Assembly (NCBI RefSeq): GCF_014647515.1
Contig: NZ_BMPI01000042.1
Span: 37,378-101,377, forward strand
DNA from: Dactylosporangium sucinum
Lineage (GTDB): Bacteria > Actinomycetota > Actinomycetes > Mycobacteriales > Micromonosporaceae
Reading direction: 5' to 3'
Length of the DNA: 64,000 nt
The translations under genes and the position numbers were made by a program. The notes beneath the pieces are model-generated. The model ran no database searches. It had not been told where the DNA came from and worked only from the letters and a program-made list of their open reading frames with translations. Shown one piece after another: positions 16,822 to 25,533 of this stretch; position 1 is the first letter of the stretch, and each line of letters opens with the position of its first letter.

Positions 16822-17130
16822 CTACGACTGGCGGTCGCCGCCGAGGAGGGTGCCGAGATAGATGAGGGCGCCCGCCGCGCCGACGACGGTGCCGGACAGC
16901 ACGAGCGCCTCGTAGGCGGCGTCGCGCCGGCCGGGGGCGAACGCGAGGGTGCCGGCGACGGCCAAAAAGGCGATCACGCTGGCGAGCACGGCGCCGACAA
17001 GGATGAGCCGGCCGGAGTGGTACATCACCCGGCCGACGACCCGCGCGCTCACCCGTTCCCCCGGCGTCCGCTGGAGCAGCACGGTTCGCAGCGTACTCAA
17101 CCCGAGGGTGTCACCGCAGGGCGATCGCAA
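16822..17130 (-). CDS. Small two-helix membrane protein, unknown
   Basis: The frame encodes up to 102 residues with two hydrophobic helices (LILVGAVLASVIAFLAVAG and ALVLSGTVVGAAGALIYLG). The N-terminus before VSARVVGRVMYHSGR is uncertain; start codons at 17130 or a later GTG are possible. No family recognised. It is separate from its neighbours and may be a relic, although its frame is intact. Confidence 0.45.
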   Translation of the reverse strand: MRSPCGDTLGLSTLRTVLLQRTPGERVSARVVGRVMYHSGRLILVGAVLASVIAFLAVAGTLAFAPGRRDAAYEALVLSGTVVGAAGALIYLGTLLGGDRQS

Positions 17131-17182
17131 CCGCAGCCAGATGTTGACGCTAGTCGATTTATGACCTGCTCAACGCCGCGCC

Positions 17183-17281
17183 CTAGGGGAACAGCGTCAG
17201 GTCCGGCCGGAGGGCGACTCGGCGCAGGGCCGGCAGGCGGGCGGTGACGTACTCGCGGAAGCCCTCGACGTCGGTTGCCAT
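17183..17281 (-). pseudogene. SigE-family sigma factor start fused to foreign tail
   Basis: The 32-codon frame starts MATDVEGFREYVTARLPALR, the typical N-terminus of actinobacterial SigE-type ECF sigma factors (region 2 start), and then switches to ALRPDLTLFP and a stop. The remaining ~140 residues of a sigma factor are absent, so this is a deletion junction between two genes. Confidence 0.5.
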
Positions 17282-17321
17282 ACCCCTGCAGACACGCGCA
17301 CCGGGCCGCCGGGTTGCCCGG

Positions 17322-17732
17322 CTAACCCTTGGGCTTCTGGTTGAACCGCAGCATGTTGCCGGCCGGGTCGCGGAACGCGCAGTCGCGCAGGCCGTAGGGC
17401 TGGTCCATCGGCTCCTGCAGCACCTCGGCCCCGCTGGTCGCGAGCCGGTCGAACAGCGCGTCGACGTCGTCGGTCTGGAAGACGAGCCCGGACAGCGAGC
17501 CCTTGGCGAGCAGCGCCTTGATCGACTCGGCGTCGCCGGGCGAGCGGGCGACGCCGGCCGACTGCAGGACGATGCCGAGCTCGGGCTGGTCCGTCGGACC
17601 CACCGTGAGCCAGCGGGCGCCCTCCATCGCGACGTCCTGGCGGACCTCGAAGCCGAGCGCGTCGCGGTAGAAGCCGAGCGCGGCCTCGTGGTCGTCGACC
17701 TCGAGGAAGGTGTGGGTGAGTTTCAGCTCCAT
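17322..17732 (-). CDS. VOC-superfamily (glyoxalase-like) protein
   Basis: This 136-residue protein has two beta-alpha-beta-beta-beta halves: LTHTFLEVDDHEAALGFYRD and LVFQTDDVDALFDRLATSGA, ending in RDPAGNMLRFNQ. The metal-ligand pattern H...E...E is partly present (His7 region, E near the C-terminus). VOC proteins include glyoxalases, dioxygenases and drug-binding proteins; the function is unassigned. It lies 11 bases downstream of an AraC-family gene in the same direction, a frequent regulator-VOC operon pairing. Confidence 0.9.
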   Translation of the reverse strand: MELKLTHTFLEVDDHEAALGFYRDALGFEVRQDVAMEGARWLTVGPTDQPELGIVLQSAGVARSPGDAESIKALLAKGSLSGLVFQTDDVDALFDRLATSGAEVLQEPMDQPYGLRDCAFRDPAGNMLRFNQKPKG

Positions 17733-17743
17733 GCCACCGCACG

Positions 17744-18181
17744 CTACCGGGCCGGGTTGACCTGCGCTTCTTTGTTCCTGCTCGGGCGGGTGACCAGCTT
17801 GGCCCAGCACGCCGGGATCGGGGCGAGGTCGCCGTGGTTGCGGGCCCGATAGGCGCTCGGGCTCTCCCCCACCAGCTCGGTGAACCGGGTGCTGAACGAG
17901 CCGAGCGAGGTGGCGCCGACCGCCATGCAGACCTCGGTCACCGACAGGTCGCCCCGGCGCAGCAGGGCCTTGGCGCGCTCGATCCGGCGGGTCATGAGGT
18001 ACGAATACGGCGTTTCGCCGTAGACGACGCGGAACTGGCGGGCGAAGTGCGCGGGGGACATCAGCGCGGTGCGGGCCATCGCGGGCACGTCGAGCGGCTG
18101 CGCGTAGTCGCGGTCGATCAGGTCGCGGGCGCGGCGCAGGTGCTTGAGGTCCTCCGGCGTCACCCGGCCAGCATCCCACAA
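17744..18181 (-). CDS. AraC-family transcriptional regulator (short form)
   Basis: The 145-residue protein is little more than an AraC DNA-binding domain: LKHLRRARDLIDRDYAQPLD, PAHFARQFRVVYGETPYSYL, MTRRIERAKALLRRGDLSVT and FSTRFTELVGESPSAYRAR. There is no effector domain. The downstream VOC gene is probably its target or sensor partner. The start may be the ATG at 18181 or a GTG six codons later. The basic tail ends SRNKEAQVNPAR. Confidence 0.88.
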   Translation of the reverse strand: MWDAGRVTPEDLKHLRRARDLIDRDYAQPLDVPAMARTALMSPAHFARQFRVVYGETPYSYLMTRRIERAKALLRRGDLSVTEVCMAVGATSLGSFSTRFTELVGESPSAYRARNHGDLAPIPACWAKLVTRPSRNKEAQVNPAR

Positions 18182-18261
18182 CCCCCTCCCACCTGCGCAG
18201 GAGCCCGGACAACCACGGAGTGTTCGGTGACGGACGCGGAGGGCGCCGGCTGGGCTGGCAA

Positions 18262-18669
18262 CTAGGCGGATCGCCGCCGGCCGGCCCGCTGGGCGAGTTC
18301 GTCGGGCGGGACGAGGGTGAGCATCGGCTTGCCCTCCTCGCAGAACATCGTGACGGTGAACCTCACCGGCCGGTCGTCGCGGTGGTTGCCGTCCTGGTAG
18401 TGGATCACGTCACCGCCGGGCTCCCAGAACGCGTCGCCGGCCCGCAGCACGCGCGGCGGCTCGCCCTCGAGCTCGAACACCATCTCGCCCTCGACCACGT
18501 ACCCGAACGCCGGTCCGGAGTGCCGGTGCGGCGGCGTGCCCGGGTCCCCGGGCGGATACTCGACGACGATGGTCATCACGTGGCCGTCCGGCGGGAAGAA
18601 CGGCGGGTGGGCTTCCTGCAGTACCGTGACCGCCGTCCGCCAGGCGTCGGACCTCGTCGTGTGCGTCAT
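18262..18669 (-). CDS. Cupin-domain protein
   Basis: The 135-residue protein has the cupin motif 1 as PHRHSGPAFGYVVEGEMVFE and motif 2 as PGGDVIHYQDGNHRDDRPVR, giving the His-His-Glu-His metal site of a single-domain beta-barrel. Related stand-alone cupins bind small molecules or act as isomerases or dioxygenases; nothing in the context narrows this. It lies apart from the AraC/VOC pair. Confidence 0.85.
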   Translation of the reverse strand: MTHTTRSDAWRTAVTVLQEAHPPFFPPDGHVMTIVVEYPPGDPGTPPHRHSGPAFGYVVEGEMVFELEGEPPRVLRAGDAFWEPGGDVIHYQDGNHRDDRPVRFTVTMFCEEGKPMLTLVPPDELAQRAGRRRSA

Positions 18670-18829
18670 GCGCGCCCGCTACCCGTGAAGTCGCGGCGCA
18701 ACCACGGGGCGTCCGTGCAACCGGGCGTAGCCCGGACCGGGTGGGTTCGGACCGGCCGTCCGCCGCGACGCTTGCCAGGAGCGGCGCCCAACCGGTGGGG
18801 CCGCCGGCCGGTGTAGAAGGGAACGATCC

Positions 18830-19336
18830 ATGACTGATCTCGTTGCGATCGGCTACCGCGACCTGTCCACCGCCAACGCGGCGCGGGACAAGATCATGGA
18901 CCTGCAGCGGCAGGGCCTCATCACGGTGCGGGACGCCGCGGTCGTCGACGTCGGGCCCGACCGCAAGATCAAGATCCACCAGTCGACCTCGATGGCGGCC
19001 GCGGGCGCGGCCGGTGGGGCGCTCTGGGGTGGGCTCATCGGGCTGCTGTTCCTCGCCCCGTTCCTCGGCATGGCGGTCGGCGCGGGCGCCGGCGCGCTCG
19101 CCGGCAAGGCCACCGACGTCGGCGTCGACGACAAGTTCATGAAGGACCTCGCCGCGTCGCTCGAGCCCGGGTCCGCGGCCATGTTCCTGCTCGTCGACCA
19201 GGTGACGGTCGACAAGGTGATGTCGGAGATGGCGCCGTACAACTTCGGCGGGCGGCTCCTGCACAGCTCGCTGGACATGGAGGCCGAGCAGCGCCTGCGG
19301 GCCGCGATCGAGGCCCAGCACATGGCCCACGCGTGA
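18830..19336 (+). CDS. DUF1269-domain membrane protein
   Basis: The 168-residue protein begins MTDLVAIGYRDLSTANAARD, a conserved start of DUF1269 proteins. It has a glycine/alanine-rich hydrophobic hairpin (about residues 55-92, GAAGGALWGGLIGLLFLAPF) and a C-terminal ferredoxin-like half (FMKDLAASLEPGSAAMFLLV). The family is associated with the membrane and often found next to ion or stress genes, but has no known activity. It ends facing the kinase gene, with a shared hairpin between. Confidence 0.85.
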   Translation: MTDLVAIGYRDLSTANAARDKIMDLQRQGLITVRDAAVVDVGPDRKIKIHQSTSMAAAGAAGGALWGGLIGLLFLAPFLGMAVGAGAGALAGKATDVGVDDKFMKDLAASLEPGSAAMFLLVDQVTVDKVMSEMAPYNFGGRLLHSSLDMEAEQRLRAAIEAQHMAHA

Positions 19337-19348
19337 AGTGGCCGGGGA

Positions 19349-19375
19349 CCCGGGCGGTCGGCGTGACCGTCCGGG
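19349..19375. terminator. Bidirectional hairpin between convergent genes
   Basis: CCCGGGCGGTC (19349-19359) pairs with GACCGTCCGGG (19365-19375) through an 11-pair stem (one G-U) and a 5-base loop. It sits between the stops of the DUF1269 gene and the membrane kinase, where transcription from both sides must end. Confidence 0.7.
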
Positions 19376-19384
19376 GAACCCCGC

Positions 19385-21301
19385 TCAGGGCGTTGGGACG
19401 CGGACCTCGATGTTCGTGAACGCCACCGAGAACGGCGGGTCGGCGGTCGTCTTCGGATCGGGGAAGATGCCGAGCACGACCCGGCCGACGTCGAACGTCG
19501 GGTCCTTGTAGGTGCCCAGCGGCTGCCCATCACGGGTGAAGGTCATGTCGGGGCCCTTCGCAACGATGCCGACCTTCACGAGGTCGTTGACGCCGAGCAG
19601 CGCGGCGAACGGGTACGTGCCCACGGTCGTCACCGCCGACGGGCCGCCGACGCCGTGGGTGAGCACGTAGTAGCCGTCGGCACAGACCCGCAGCACGTAG
19701 CCGCCGGTGTCGAAGCGGAACCAGATGCCGGCGCAGCTGGCGGCGGTCTGCAGCCGCACGTCGACCGTCATGGTGAAGTCGGTGAGCTGGTCCCGCGCGC
19801 CTGGGCAGCGGTAGGAGCCGACGCTCTGCCGGGTGACCACGAGCGCGTTCTGGAACGCGCAGGTGGTGTCGTTGTCCTTGTCCTCGCGCGGCTGCCAGCG
19901 GTTCTCGCTCGTCAGCCGGTCGAAGAACAGCACCTGGTCCGCGGCGCCCGACGGCGAAGCGGCCGGGGACGTGGGGGCGGCACTGCTGGAGGACTGGGCC
20001 TGGGGGCTCCGGTCGGGCAGCGGGATGACGCCGTACATCAGGCCGGCCACCGTCAGCGACGTCACCAGCGCGACGACGGCGACAACAACGAGCGTGACCC
20101 GCCCCCATCGCCCCGACGAGGGCCCGGGAGGGGCGGGCGGCGGCCCGGACGTCGGCCCGTCGCCGGCCGGCGCGGGCGAAACCGGCAGCGGCGCGGCTGC
20201 GGCGGCGACCGGCGCGGCTGCCGCCGGCACGTGCGGCACGGCCCCGTCGTCGAACCGCGTCGTCGCGTCGGTGGAAAGCCCCGCGCCCGCCCCGACCCCA
20301 GCGCCCGGCGAAGGCGCGGCCGGGGACGGAGGAGCGGGATGCGCGGGAGCAGCGCCGGGCGCAGCGACAGTGCCCGGCGAGCCGGCGCCGTCGAGGGCCG
20401 TGGCCACGTCCGTCGCCTGGGCCTCCTCCACCGCGGCCAGCAGCTCCGGCTGCCGGGCGAGCGCCGACTGCGCGGGCGCCGCCGTGAGCAGCCGGTCGAT
20501 GAGCTCCCGAGCCGTGGGCCGCTCGGCCGGATCCTTGGCGAGGGCCTGCTCGACCAGGTCGCGCAGCGGCCCGGACAGCCCGGTCAGGTCCGGCGGCTGG
20601 GTCAGGATCCGCGCCGCCACCACCGGCGCCGCGTCGGAGCCGAACGGGTTGCGGCCGGTGCCCGCGTACGCGATGACCGCACCCCACGAGAAGATGTCCG
20701 CCGCCGGGGTCGTGCTGCCGCTCGACTCCGGGCCGAATCGCTCCGGGGCCATGTAGGCCACGGTGCCCACCACCTGGTCGGTCCGCGTGTGCCCCGTGGT
20801 GGCCTGCGGCGAGTGGGCGATGCCGAAGTCGATGACCTTCGGGCTGCCCGCCGCGAGCAGCACGTTGTTGGGCTTCAGGTCGCGGTGGACCACGCCGGCG
20901 CCGTGGATGGCGGTCAGCGCGGTCGCCACCCCGATCGCCAGGCCGTGCAGGTTCGCCTGCGAGAGCGGTCCCCGGTCGCGGACCACGGCGGCCAGGCTCG
21001 GCCCGTCGACGTACTCGACCACGAGGTACGGCCGCTCGTCGTCGGGGGCGGCGTCGAGCACCTCCGCGGTGCAGAACGGCGGCACCTGCCGGGCCCGGTT
21101 GACCTCGCTGCGGAACCGGCGGCGGAACTGCTCGTCGTGCGCCAGGTCGATGCGCACCACCTTGACGGCGACCGGCACGCCGTCGGGGGCGGTGGCGAGG
21201 TAGACGGTGCCCATCCCGCCCTCGCCGAGGCGGCCGATCACCGTGTACCGGCCGAGCCGCCGCGGGTCCCCGTCGCGCAACGGCGCGTGGTTGCCGGTCA
21301 T
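19385..21301 (-). CDS. Membrane Ser/Thr protein kinase (Hanks type) with extracellular domain
   Basis: Residues 20-280 are a complete kinase: IGRLGEGGMGTVYLA, VAVKVV (Lys), HRDLKPNN, DFGIAH and APE. A Pro/Ala linker follows, one membrane helix near residues 400-424 (VTLVVVAVVALVTSLTVAG), and an extracellular part of about 190 residues (FDRLTSENRWQPR; VRLQTAASCAGIWFRFDTG) resembling a concanavalin-like jelly roll. ATG 21301 is chosen because it follows GGAGAGG and the kinase fold starts shortly after. It is the last gene of the six-gene operon, 16 bases behind the antiporter, so may sense the envelope and phosphorylate operon partners. Confidence 0.93.
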   Translation of the reverse strand: MTGNHAPLRDGDPRRLGRYTVIGRLGEGGMGTVYLATAPDGVPVAVKVVRIDLAHDEQFRRRFRSEVNRARQVPPFCTAEVLDAAPDDERPYLVVEYVDGPSLAAVVRDRGPLSQANLHGLAIGVATALTAIHGAGVVHRDLKPNNVLLAAGSPKVIDFGIAHSPQATTGHTRTDQVVGTVAYMAPERFGPESSGSTTPAADIFSWGAVIAYAGTGRNPFGSDAAPVVAARILTQPPDLTGLSGPLRDLVEQALAKDPAERPTARELIDRLLTAAPAQSALARQPELLAAVEEAQATDVATALDGAGSPGTVAAPGAAPAHPAPPSPAAPSPGAGVGAGAGLSTDATTRFDDGAVPHVPAAAAPVAAAAAPLPVSPAPAGDGPTSGPPPAPPGPSSGRWGRVTLVVVAVVALVTSLTVAGLMYGVIPLPDRSPQAQSSSSAAPTSPAASPSGAADQVLFFDRLTSENRWQPREDKDNDTTCAFQNALVVTRQSVGSYRCPGARDQLTDFTMTVDVRLQTAASCAGIWFRFDTGGYVLRVCADGYYVLTHGVGGPSAVTTVGTYPFAALLGVNDLVKVGIVAKGPDMTFTRDGQPLGTYKDPTFDVGRVVLGIFPDPKTTADPPFSVAFTNIEVRVPTP

Positions 21302-21317
21302 CGTCGTCCTCTCCAGG

Positions 21318-23249
21318 TCAGGCGGGGGCCGGCACCGGCGCGTCCAGCCGGGCCCGCACGAGCAGGTGCGCGCCCGCCGCCGCGCCGGTGGCGACGACGA
21401 GCGCCGACGGGGGCGCCGCCCGGCCGGCGGCGGCCGACTGGCCGAGCTCGTCGAGCACCGTGACGATACGGCGCGGCGCCCGCGGCCCGGCATCGACCAC
21501 CAGGACCGCGTCGCGGGCGGCGGCGAGGTCGGCGCCGACGCGCACCGCGGCCTCGCCGTCGGCGTCGTCGCCGGCCCGGACGACGACCGCGTCCCAGCCC
21601 GCCGGCAGCGGCGCGACGACGGTCACCAGCCGGGGCCCGGCGGCGGCCAGCTCCGGGTGGTCGCCGCTGAGCACGACCGTGTCGGGGCGGGCGACGTCGA
21701 TCTGGGCCCGGACCTCGGCCGCCGGGTCGGCGCTGAACCGGGCGAAGACCGGCGCCGCCGGCCCGCGCTCGCGGACCGGCTCGGCCAGCCTGTTCAGCTC
21801 GGCCATCGACGCGGTCATCGCGAGCAGGTCGCCGGACAGCCCGGAGCCGACCTCGATGCGCGCGTGCTCGTAGGGCACGACCCGGCTGAGCAGCACCTCG
21901 GCCGGCTCGCGCCGCACGGCGAGGTCGGTGGCGAGCTCCACCACGGGCGCCGCCGCCGTCCCCGGTGGCACGACGACCAGGACGCGGAACGCCTCCGGTA
22001 CACCCAGAGCAGCCTTCTGCAGGTCGGCGGCGTCCTGCTCGACCATCCGCCGCGGATAGACGACCGCGAGCAGCGGGCCGGCCATCGCCGTGGTGACCAG
22101 CGCCATCACCACCATGAGCGAGAACAGGTCGGCGGGCAGGATGCCCAGTTGCAGGCCGACGGTGAGGATGACGATCTCGGTCAGGCCGCGGGTGTTCATC
22201 AGGGTCGCGAGCGCGCCGGAGCGGCGGGCATCGATCCGGTTGAGCCGCGCCCCGGCGTAGGCGCCGAAGAACTTGCCGGTGATCGCGACGGCCAGGATGA
22301 GCGCGAGGTCGATCAGGCCGCGACCGTCCACCGTGGACAGGTCGACGCGCAGGCCGGCGATGACGAAGAACACCGGCAGCAGGACGAGGACGCTGAGCTG
22401 CTCCAGCCGTTCGAGGGTCTCGTGCCGCAGCGCCTCGCCGCCGAGCCGGGGCATGACCGCGCCGAACAGGAACGCGCCGAAGATCGCGTGGATGCCGATG
22501 GCCTCGGTGAACCAGCACGACAGCAGCAGCCCGATGAGGATCACGGCGAGGATGTCGGGAGTGAGCCGGCCGGCCCGGTCGCGGGCGGCGACGAGCCGCC
22601 GCAGGAACGGGCGGACCACCAGGAACATCACCAGCACGTACGGCAGGGCGAGCAGGACCTGCCAGGGCACCTCCCCGCCGCCGGTGCCGAGGGCGACGAC
22701 GCCGGCGAGCAGGGTCCACGCGACGACGTCGTCGACGGCGCCGCTGGCCAGCGCGAGGCCGCCGACCTCGGTGCGCAGCATGCCCCGGTCGGTCAGGATG
22801 CGGGCCAGCACCGGGAACGCGGTCACGGACATCGCCGCGCCCATGAACAACGCGAACGGCGCGACATTGGCGACGTCGTGGTGGCCGGCCAACCAGAAGG
22901 CGAGCCCGATGCCGAGGCCGAGCGGCAGCACGACGGAGCCGACCGACACCGACACCGCGGCCCGGCGCCGGCCACGCACGGCGGCCAGGTCCACCTCGTA
23001 GCCGACGATGAACATGAACAGCACCAGCCCGACGTTGGCCAGGCCGGCCAGGGCGGTGCGCACCTCGGCCGGGAACAGCCAGCCGCTGACCGCGGCGCCG
23101 AACAGCGTGGGGCCCAGCAGGATGCCGGCCAGGATCTCACCGACGACCGGCGGCTGGCCGAGCTTGCGGGCGGCCAGGCCGAGCACCCGGGCCAGCACGA
23201 CGATGCAGGCGAGGGCCAGCATGAGCTGCCCGACGGCGTGTGCGCTCAT
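21318..23249 (-). CDS. CPA2-family cation/proton antiporter with cytosolic domain
   Basis: About 12 membrane helices occupy residues 5-400: LGQPPVVGEILAGILLGPTL, FIVGYEVDL and SAVDDVVAWTLL, where the paired Asp of the CPA2 ion site lies, and RGLTEIVILTVG. The last ~240 residues are two soluble domains with Usp-like features (VLVVVPPGTAAAPVVELATD). KefB/NapA relatives exchange Na+ or K+ for protons. Its start overlaps the upstream kinase stop (ATGA) and a second kinase follows, so phosphorylation control of transport is plausible. Confidence 0.92.
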   Translation of the reverse strand: MSAHAVGQLMLALACIVVLARVLGLAARKLGQPPVVGEILAGILLGPTLFGAAVSGWLFPAEVRTALAGLANVGLVLFMFIVGYEVDLAAVRGRRRAAVSVSVGSVVLPLGLGIGLAFWLAGHHDVANVAPFALFMGAAMSVTAFPVLARILTDRGMLRTEVGGLALASGAVDDVVAWTLLAGVVALGTGGGEVPWQVLLALPYVLVMFLVVRPFLRRLVAARDRAGRLTPDILAVILIGLLLSCWFTEAIGIHAIFGAFLFGAVMPRLGGEALRHETLERLEQLSVLVLLPVFFVIAGLRVDLSTVDGRGLIDLALILAVAITGKFFGAYAGARLNRIDARRSGALATLMNTRGLTEIVILTVGLQLGILPADLFSLMVVMALVTTAMAGPLLAVVYPRRMVEQDAADLQKAALGVPEAFRVLVVVPPGTAAAPVVELATDLAVRREPAEVLLSRVVPYEHARIEVGSGLSGDLLAMTASMAELNRLAEPVRERGPAAPVFARFSADPAAEVRAQIDVARPDTVVLSGDHPELAAAGPRLVTVVAPLPAGWDAVVVRAGDDADGEAAVRVGADLAAARDAVLVVDAGPRAPRRIVTVLDELGQSAAAGRAAPPSALVVATGAAAGAHLLVRARLDAPVPAPA

Positions 23250-24067
23250 CCAAGCGAGCCGATCTGCTCGGCGACCGCCGCGGCGGACGGCCGCTCACCG
23301 GCCGGGCCCAGGCAGGCGCGGACGACGTCGGCCACCGGTTCGGGCAGCGCGCCGCTGACGTGTGGCGGCGCCGCCAGCACCTGGCGCAGGGCGAGCAGGC
23401 CGTCGCCGGCCGGCAGGTTGCCGTAGACGCCGGTGCCGCTCACCACCCGGTGCAGCAGCACGCCGAGCGACCACACGTCGGCGGCGGGCACCGGCCGGCC
23501 GCCCATGAGGATCGCCGGGTCGACGTACTCGACCGCGTCCAGCGGCCCCATCCCGGTGATCGTCACGCCCTCGGTGAACACCTGGGCCAGGCCGAGGTCG
23601 GAGAGCCTCCCGCCGCCGGGGTGCAGCAGCACGTTGCCCGGCTTGACGTCGCGGTGCACGATGCCGGCCGCGTGCAGGTCGGCGAGCGCCCGGGCGGCGT
23701 CGGCGACGGCCCGCAGCGCGGCGGCGGGGGAAAGCGGCACGGCCGGGCTCGCGAGGGAGCCGTCCGGCAGGTACTCCATCGAGTAGTAGAACGTCCCGTC
23801 CTGCTGGCCGGCGTCGAACGGGCTGACGAGGTACGGCGACGTCACCGCGCCGAACGCGGTCAGCTCGCGCACGGCCCGGCGGAACGCGGCGTCGGTCGAC
23901 TCGGCGGAGAGCACCTTGACGGCGACGAACTCCACGTCGACCGGCAGCCGGGCCGGGCGGCGGGCGAGGTAGAACTGTCCGTGGTTGCCGGCGCCGAGCG
24001 GCCGGATGAACTCGTAGTCGGCGATTCCCTGCATGTCGGCCGGGGTCCCTTCACGAAGCGCGGACAT
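23246..24067 (-). CDS. Soluble Ser/Thr protein kinase
   Basis: The 273-residue protein is just a kinase domain: IRPLGAGNHGQFYLARR (glycine loop), FVAVKVL (Lys), GIVHRDVKPGNVLL and ADVWSLGVLLHRVV. The magnesium-binding DFG is DLG (RLSDLGLAQV), which some active kinases tolerate. No membrane helix. The ATG at 24067 overlaps the stop of the FHA gene by one base. An FHA protein next door is the expected phospho-threonine reader of this kinase. Confidence 0.9.
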   Translation of the reverse strand: MSALREGTPADMQGIADYEFIRPLGAGNHGQFYLARRPARLPVDVEFVAVKVLSAESTDAAFRRAVRELTAFGAVTSPYLVSPFDAGQQDGTFYYSMEYLPDGSLASPAVPLSPAAALRAVADAARALADLHAAGIVHRDVKPGNVLLHPGGGRLSDLGLAQVFTEGVTITGMGPLDAVEYVDPAILMGGRPVPAADVWSLGVLLHRVVSGTGVYGNLPAGDGLLALRQVLAAPPHVSGALPEPVADVVRACLGPAGERPSAAAVAEQIGSLG

Positions 24068-25083
24068 CACGGATTGCGGTGCGACTCGTAGCGCAGCCAC
24101 CGGCGACCGAAGATGATCTTCGAGCCGGGCCGGACCTCCACGGCGCCGCCGGCCGGGACGCGCGGCGCCTCGTCGGCGCCGGGGTCCTGCACGTAGGTGC
24201 CGTTGGCCGAGCCGAGGTCGACCACCCGCACGGTCCAGCCCGACAGCTGCACCCGCAGGTGCCGGCGGGAGATGCCGCCGTAGGAGTCGGCGATGCGCAG
24301 CGGGCGGGCCCGGCCGGTGGCAACGTCGGGGTCGCGGCCCGGGTCCCGGCCGACGACGTAGTCCGTGTCGGCCCGCAGCGTCATGCCGTTGTCGAGCAGC
24401 AGCACGCCGAGCGGCGGCCGGGGCCCGAGCCGGCTCACGAGCGTCAGCTGGTGCATCGCGATGCCGCAGCGCTGGCAGTACCGCAGCGCCGGGTCGTTGA
24501 AGTGGCCGTTCTTGCAGTCGACCCCCTCGACGAGCACCTCCGTGTCGGCGACCGGCTCGGCCGGCGCCAGCGGCGGCGCGAAGCCGGGCACGAGCAGCAC
24601 CGCCTCGAACGGCCGGCCCGGCTCCGGCGGCGCCGGCGCTCGTTCGGCGCCGAACCGCGCGGTCAGGCCGGCCCCGCCGACGACCCCGGCGTCGAGGCGG
24701 GCGAGGGGATGGGGCGCACCGGCCCCGGGCAGCGCCAGCCGTACCGCCGCGACCGGCCCGGCGACCACCCGCATGGCCGGCCCCGGGCCGGTCACGCGGA
24801 CCTGTTCCTGGCGGCCGTCGATCTCGGCGGTGGCGTGGCCGCACACGAGGACCGCCAGGTCGCCGGCCGCGGTCGGGCCGGCCACGGCGCAGCTGAGCTC
24901 GCCGGCCGGGAACAGCTCGGCGACCCGGGCGGCGAGGTCCGACCCGTCGCCGCCGTCGGCCGCGATCCGCTCGACGATGGCCAGCAGGTCGTCGGCGCCG
25001 GCCGGCTCGGCGACCGCGAGCAGGGCGCCCGCCCGGGCCACGAGGCCGGGGCCGGGCATCGGCAGTACCGTCGGATCCGTCAC
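24067..25083 (-). CDS. FHA-domain protein with zinc ribbon
   Basis: The GTG at 25083 overlaps the previous stop (GTGA). The 338-residue protein has an N-terminal domain of unknown type (1-190), a proline linker, a zinc-ribbon-like C-x3-H...CxxC (CKNGHFNDPALRYCQRCGIA) near residue 205, and a C-terminal FHA domain (about 245-335) with VGRDPG, GISRRHLRVQ and DLGSANGTYV; these Arg, Ser and Asn residues bind phospho-threonine. It is probably the adaptor that links the two kinases to a target within the operon. Confidence 0.88.
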   Translation of the reverse strand: MTDPTVLPMPGPGLVARAGALLAVAEPAGADDLLAIVERIAADGGDGSDLAARVAELFPAGELSCAVAGPTAAGDLAVLVCGHATAEIDGRQEQVRVTGPGPAMRVVAGPVAAVRLALPGAGAPHPLARLDAGVVGGAGLTARFGAERAPAPPEPGRPFEAVLLVPGFAPPLAPAEPVADTEVLVEGVDCKNGHFNDPALRYCQRCGIAMHQLTLVSRLGPRPPLGVLLLDNGMTLRADTDYVVGRDPGRDPDVATGRARPLRIADSYGGISRRHLRVQLSGWTVRVVDLGSANGTYVQDPGADEAPRVPAGGAVEVRPGSKIIFGRRWLRYESHRNP

Positions 25084-25517
25084 GTCAGCCGCCCGCCCCG
25101 GAACCGCCAGCGCAGGAACGGCACCCGCATCGGGCCGTTCGCGGCCAGCCAGACGGCCAGCCACACCGCCGCGAACTGCAGCACGAACGCCGTCAGCGGC
25201 GGGGCGGCGTCGATGCCCGGCACCGCGCCGGCGCGCAGCAGCAGCCACAGCACCACCGCCTCCGGGACGCCGGTCAGCAGGCCGAACAGCGACGGCCAGT
25301 CCTTCTCCCAGCGGAACTGCATGAGGAAGTGGTAGAGCAGCTCCCAGCCGATGCCGAGGACGGCGACGGCGGCGAGCACGAGGAACGCCGTGCGGTAGCG
25401 CTCACTCGCCGGCCCGTCGCCGGGCAGGAGCGGCACGATCAGCGCCGTGACGGCCGAGCCGACGACGGCGAGCAGGAAGATCCGGGTCTGGAGGCGACCC
25501 GACAGGATGGGCACCAT
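25080..25517 (-). CDS. Integral membrane protein, unknown family
   Basis: The 145-residue protein has four hydrophobic helices: FLLAVVGSAVTALIVPLL, AFLVLAAVAVLGIGWELLYH, SLFGLLTGVPEAVVLWLLL and LQFAAVWLAVWLAANG. A conserved WELLYHFLMQFRWEKDWPSL loop lies between helices 2 and 3, and the C-terminus is strongly basic (FLRWRFRGGR). It sits 16 bases after the FAD gene and overlaps the FHA gene. It may anchor the complex in the membrane. Confidence 0.8.
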   Translation of the reverse strand: MVPILSGRLQTRIFLLAVVGSAVTALIVPLLPGDGPASERYRTAFLVLAAVAVLGIGWELLYHFLMQFRWEKDWPSLFGLLTGVPEAVVLWLLLRAGAVPGIDAAPPLTAFVLQFAAVWLAVWLAANGPMRVPFLRWRFRGGRLT

Positions 25518-25533
25518 TGTTGGGTTCTCCGTC

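Noticed and set aside
21207..23426. Long plus-strand frame over the antiporter
   Set aside because: Rich in Gln, Gly, Arg and Asp with no structure; an antisense artefact of the membrane gene.
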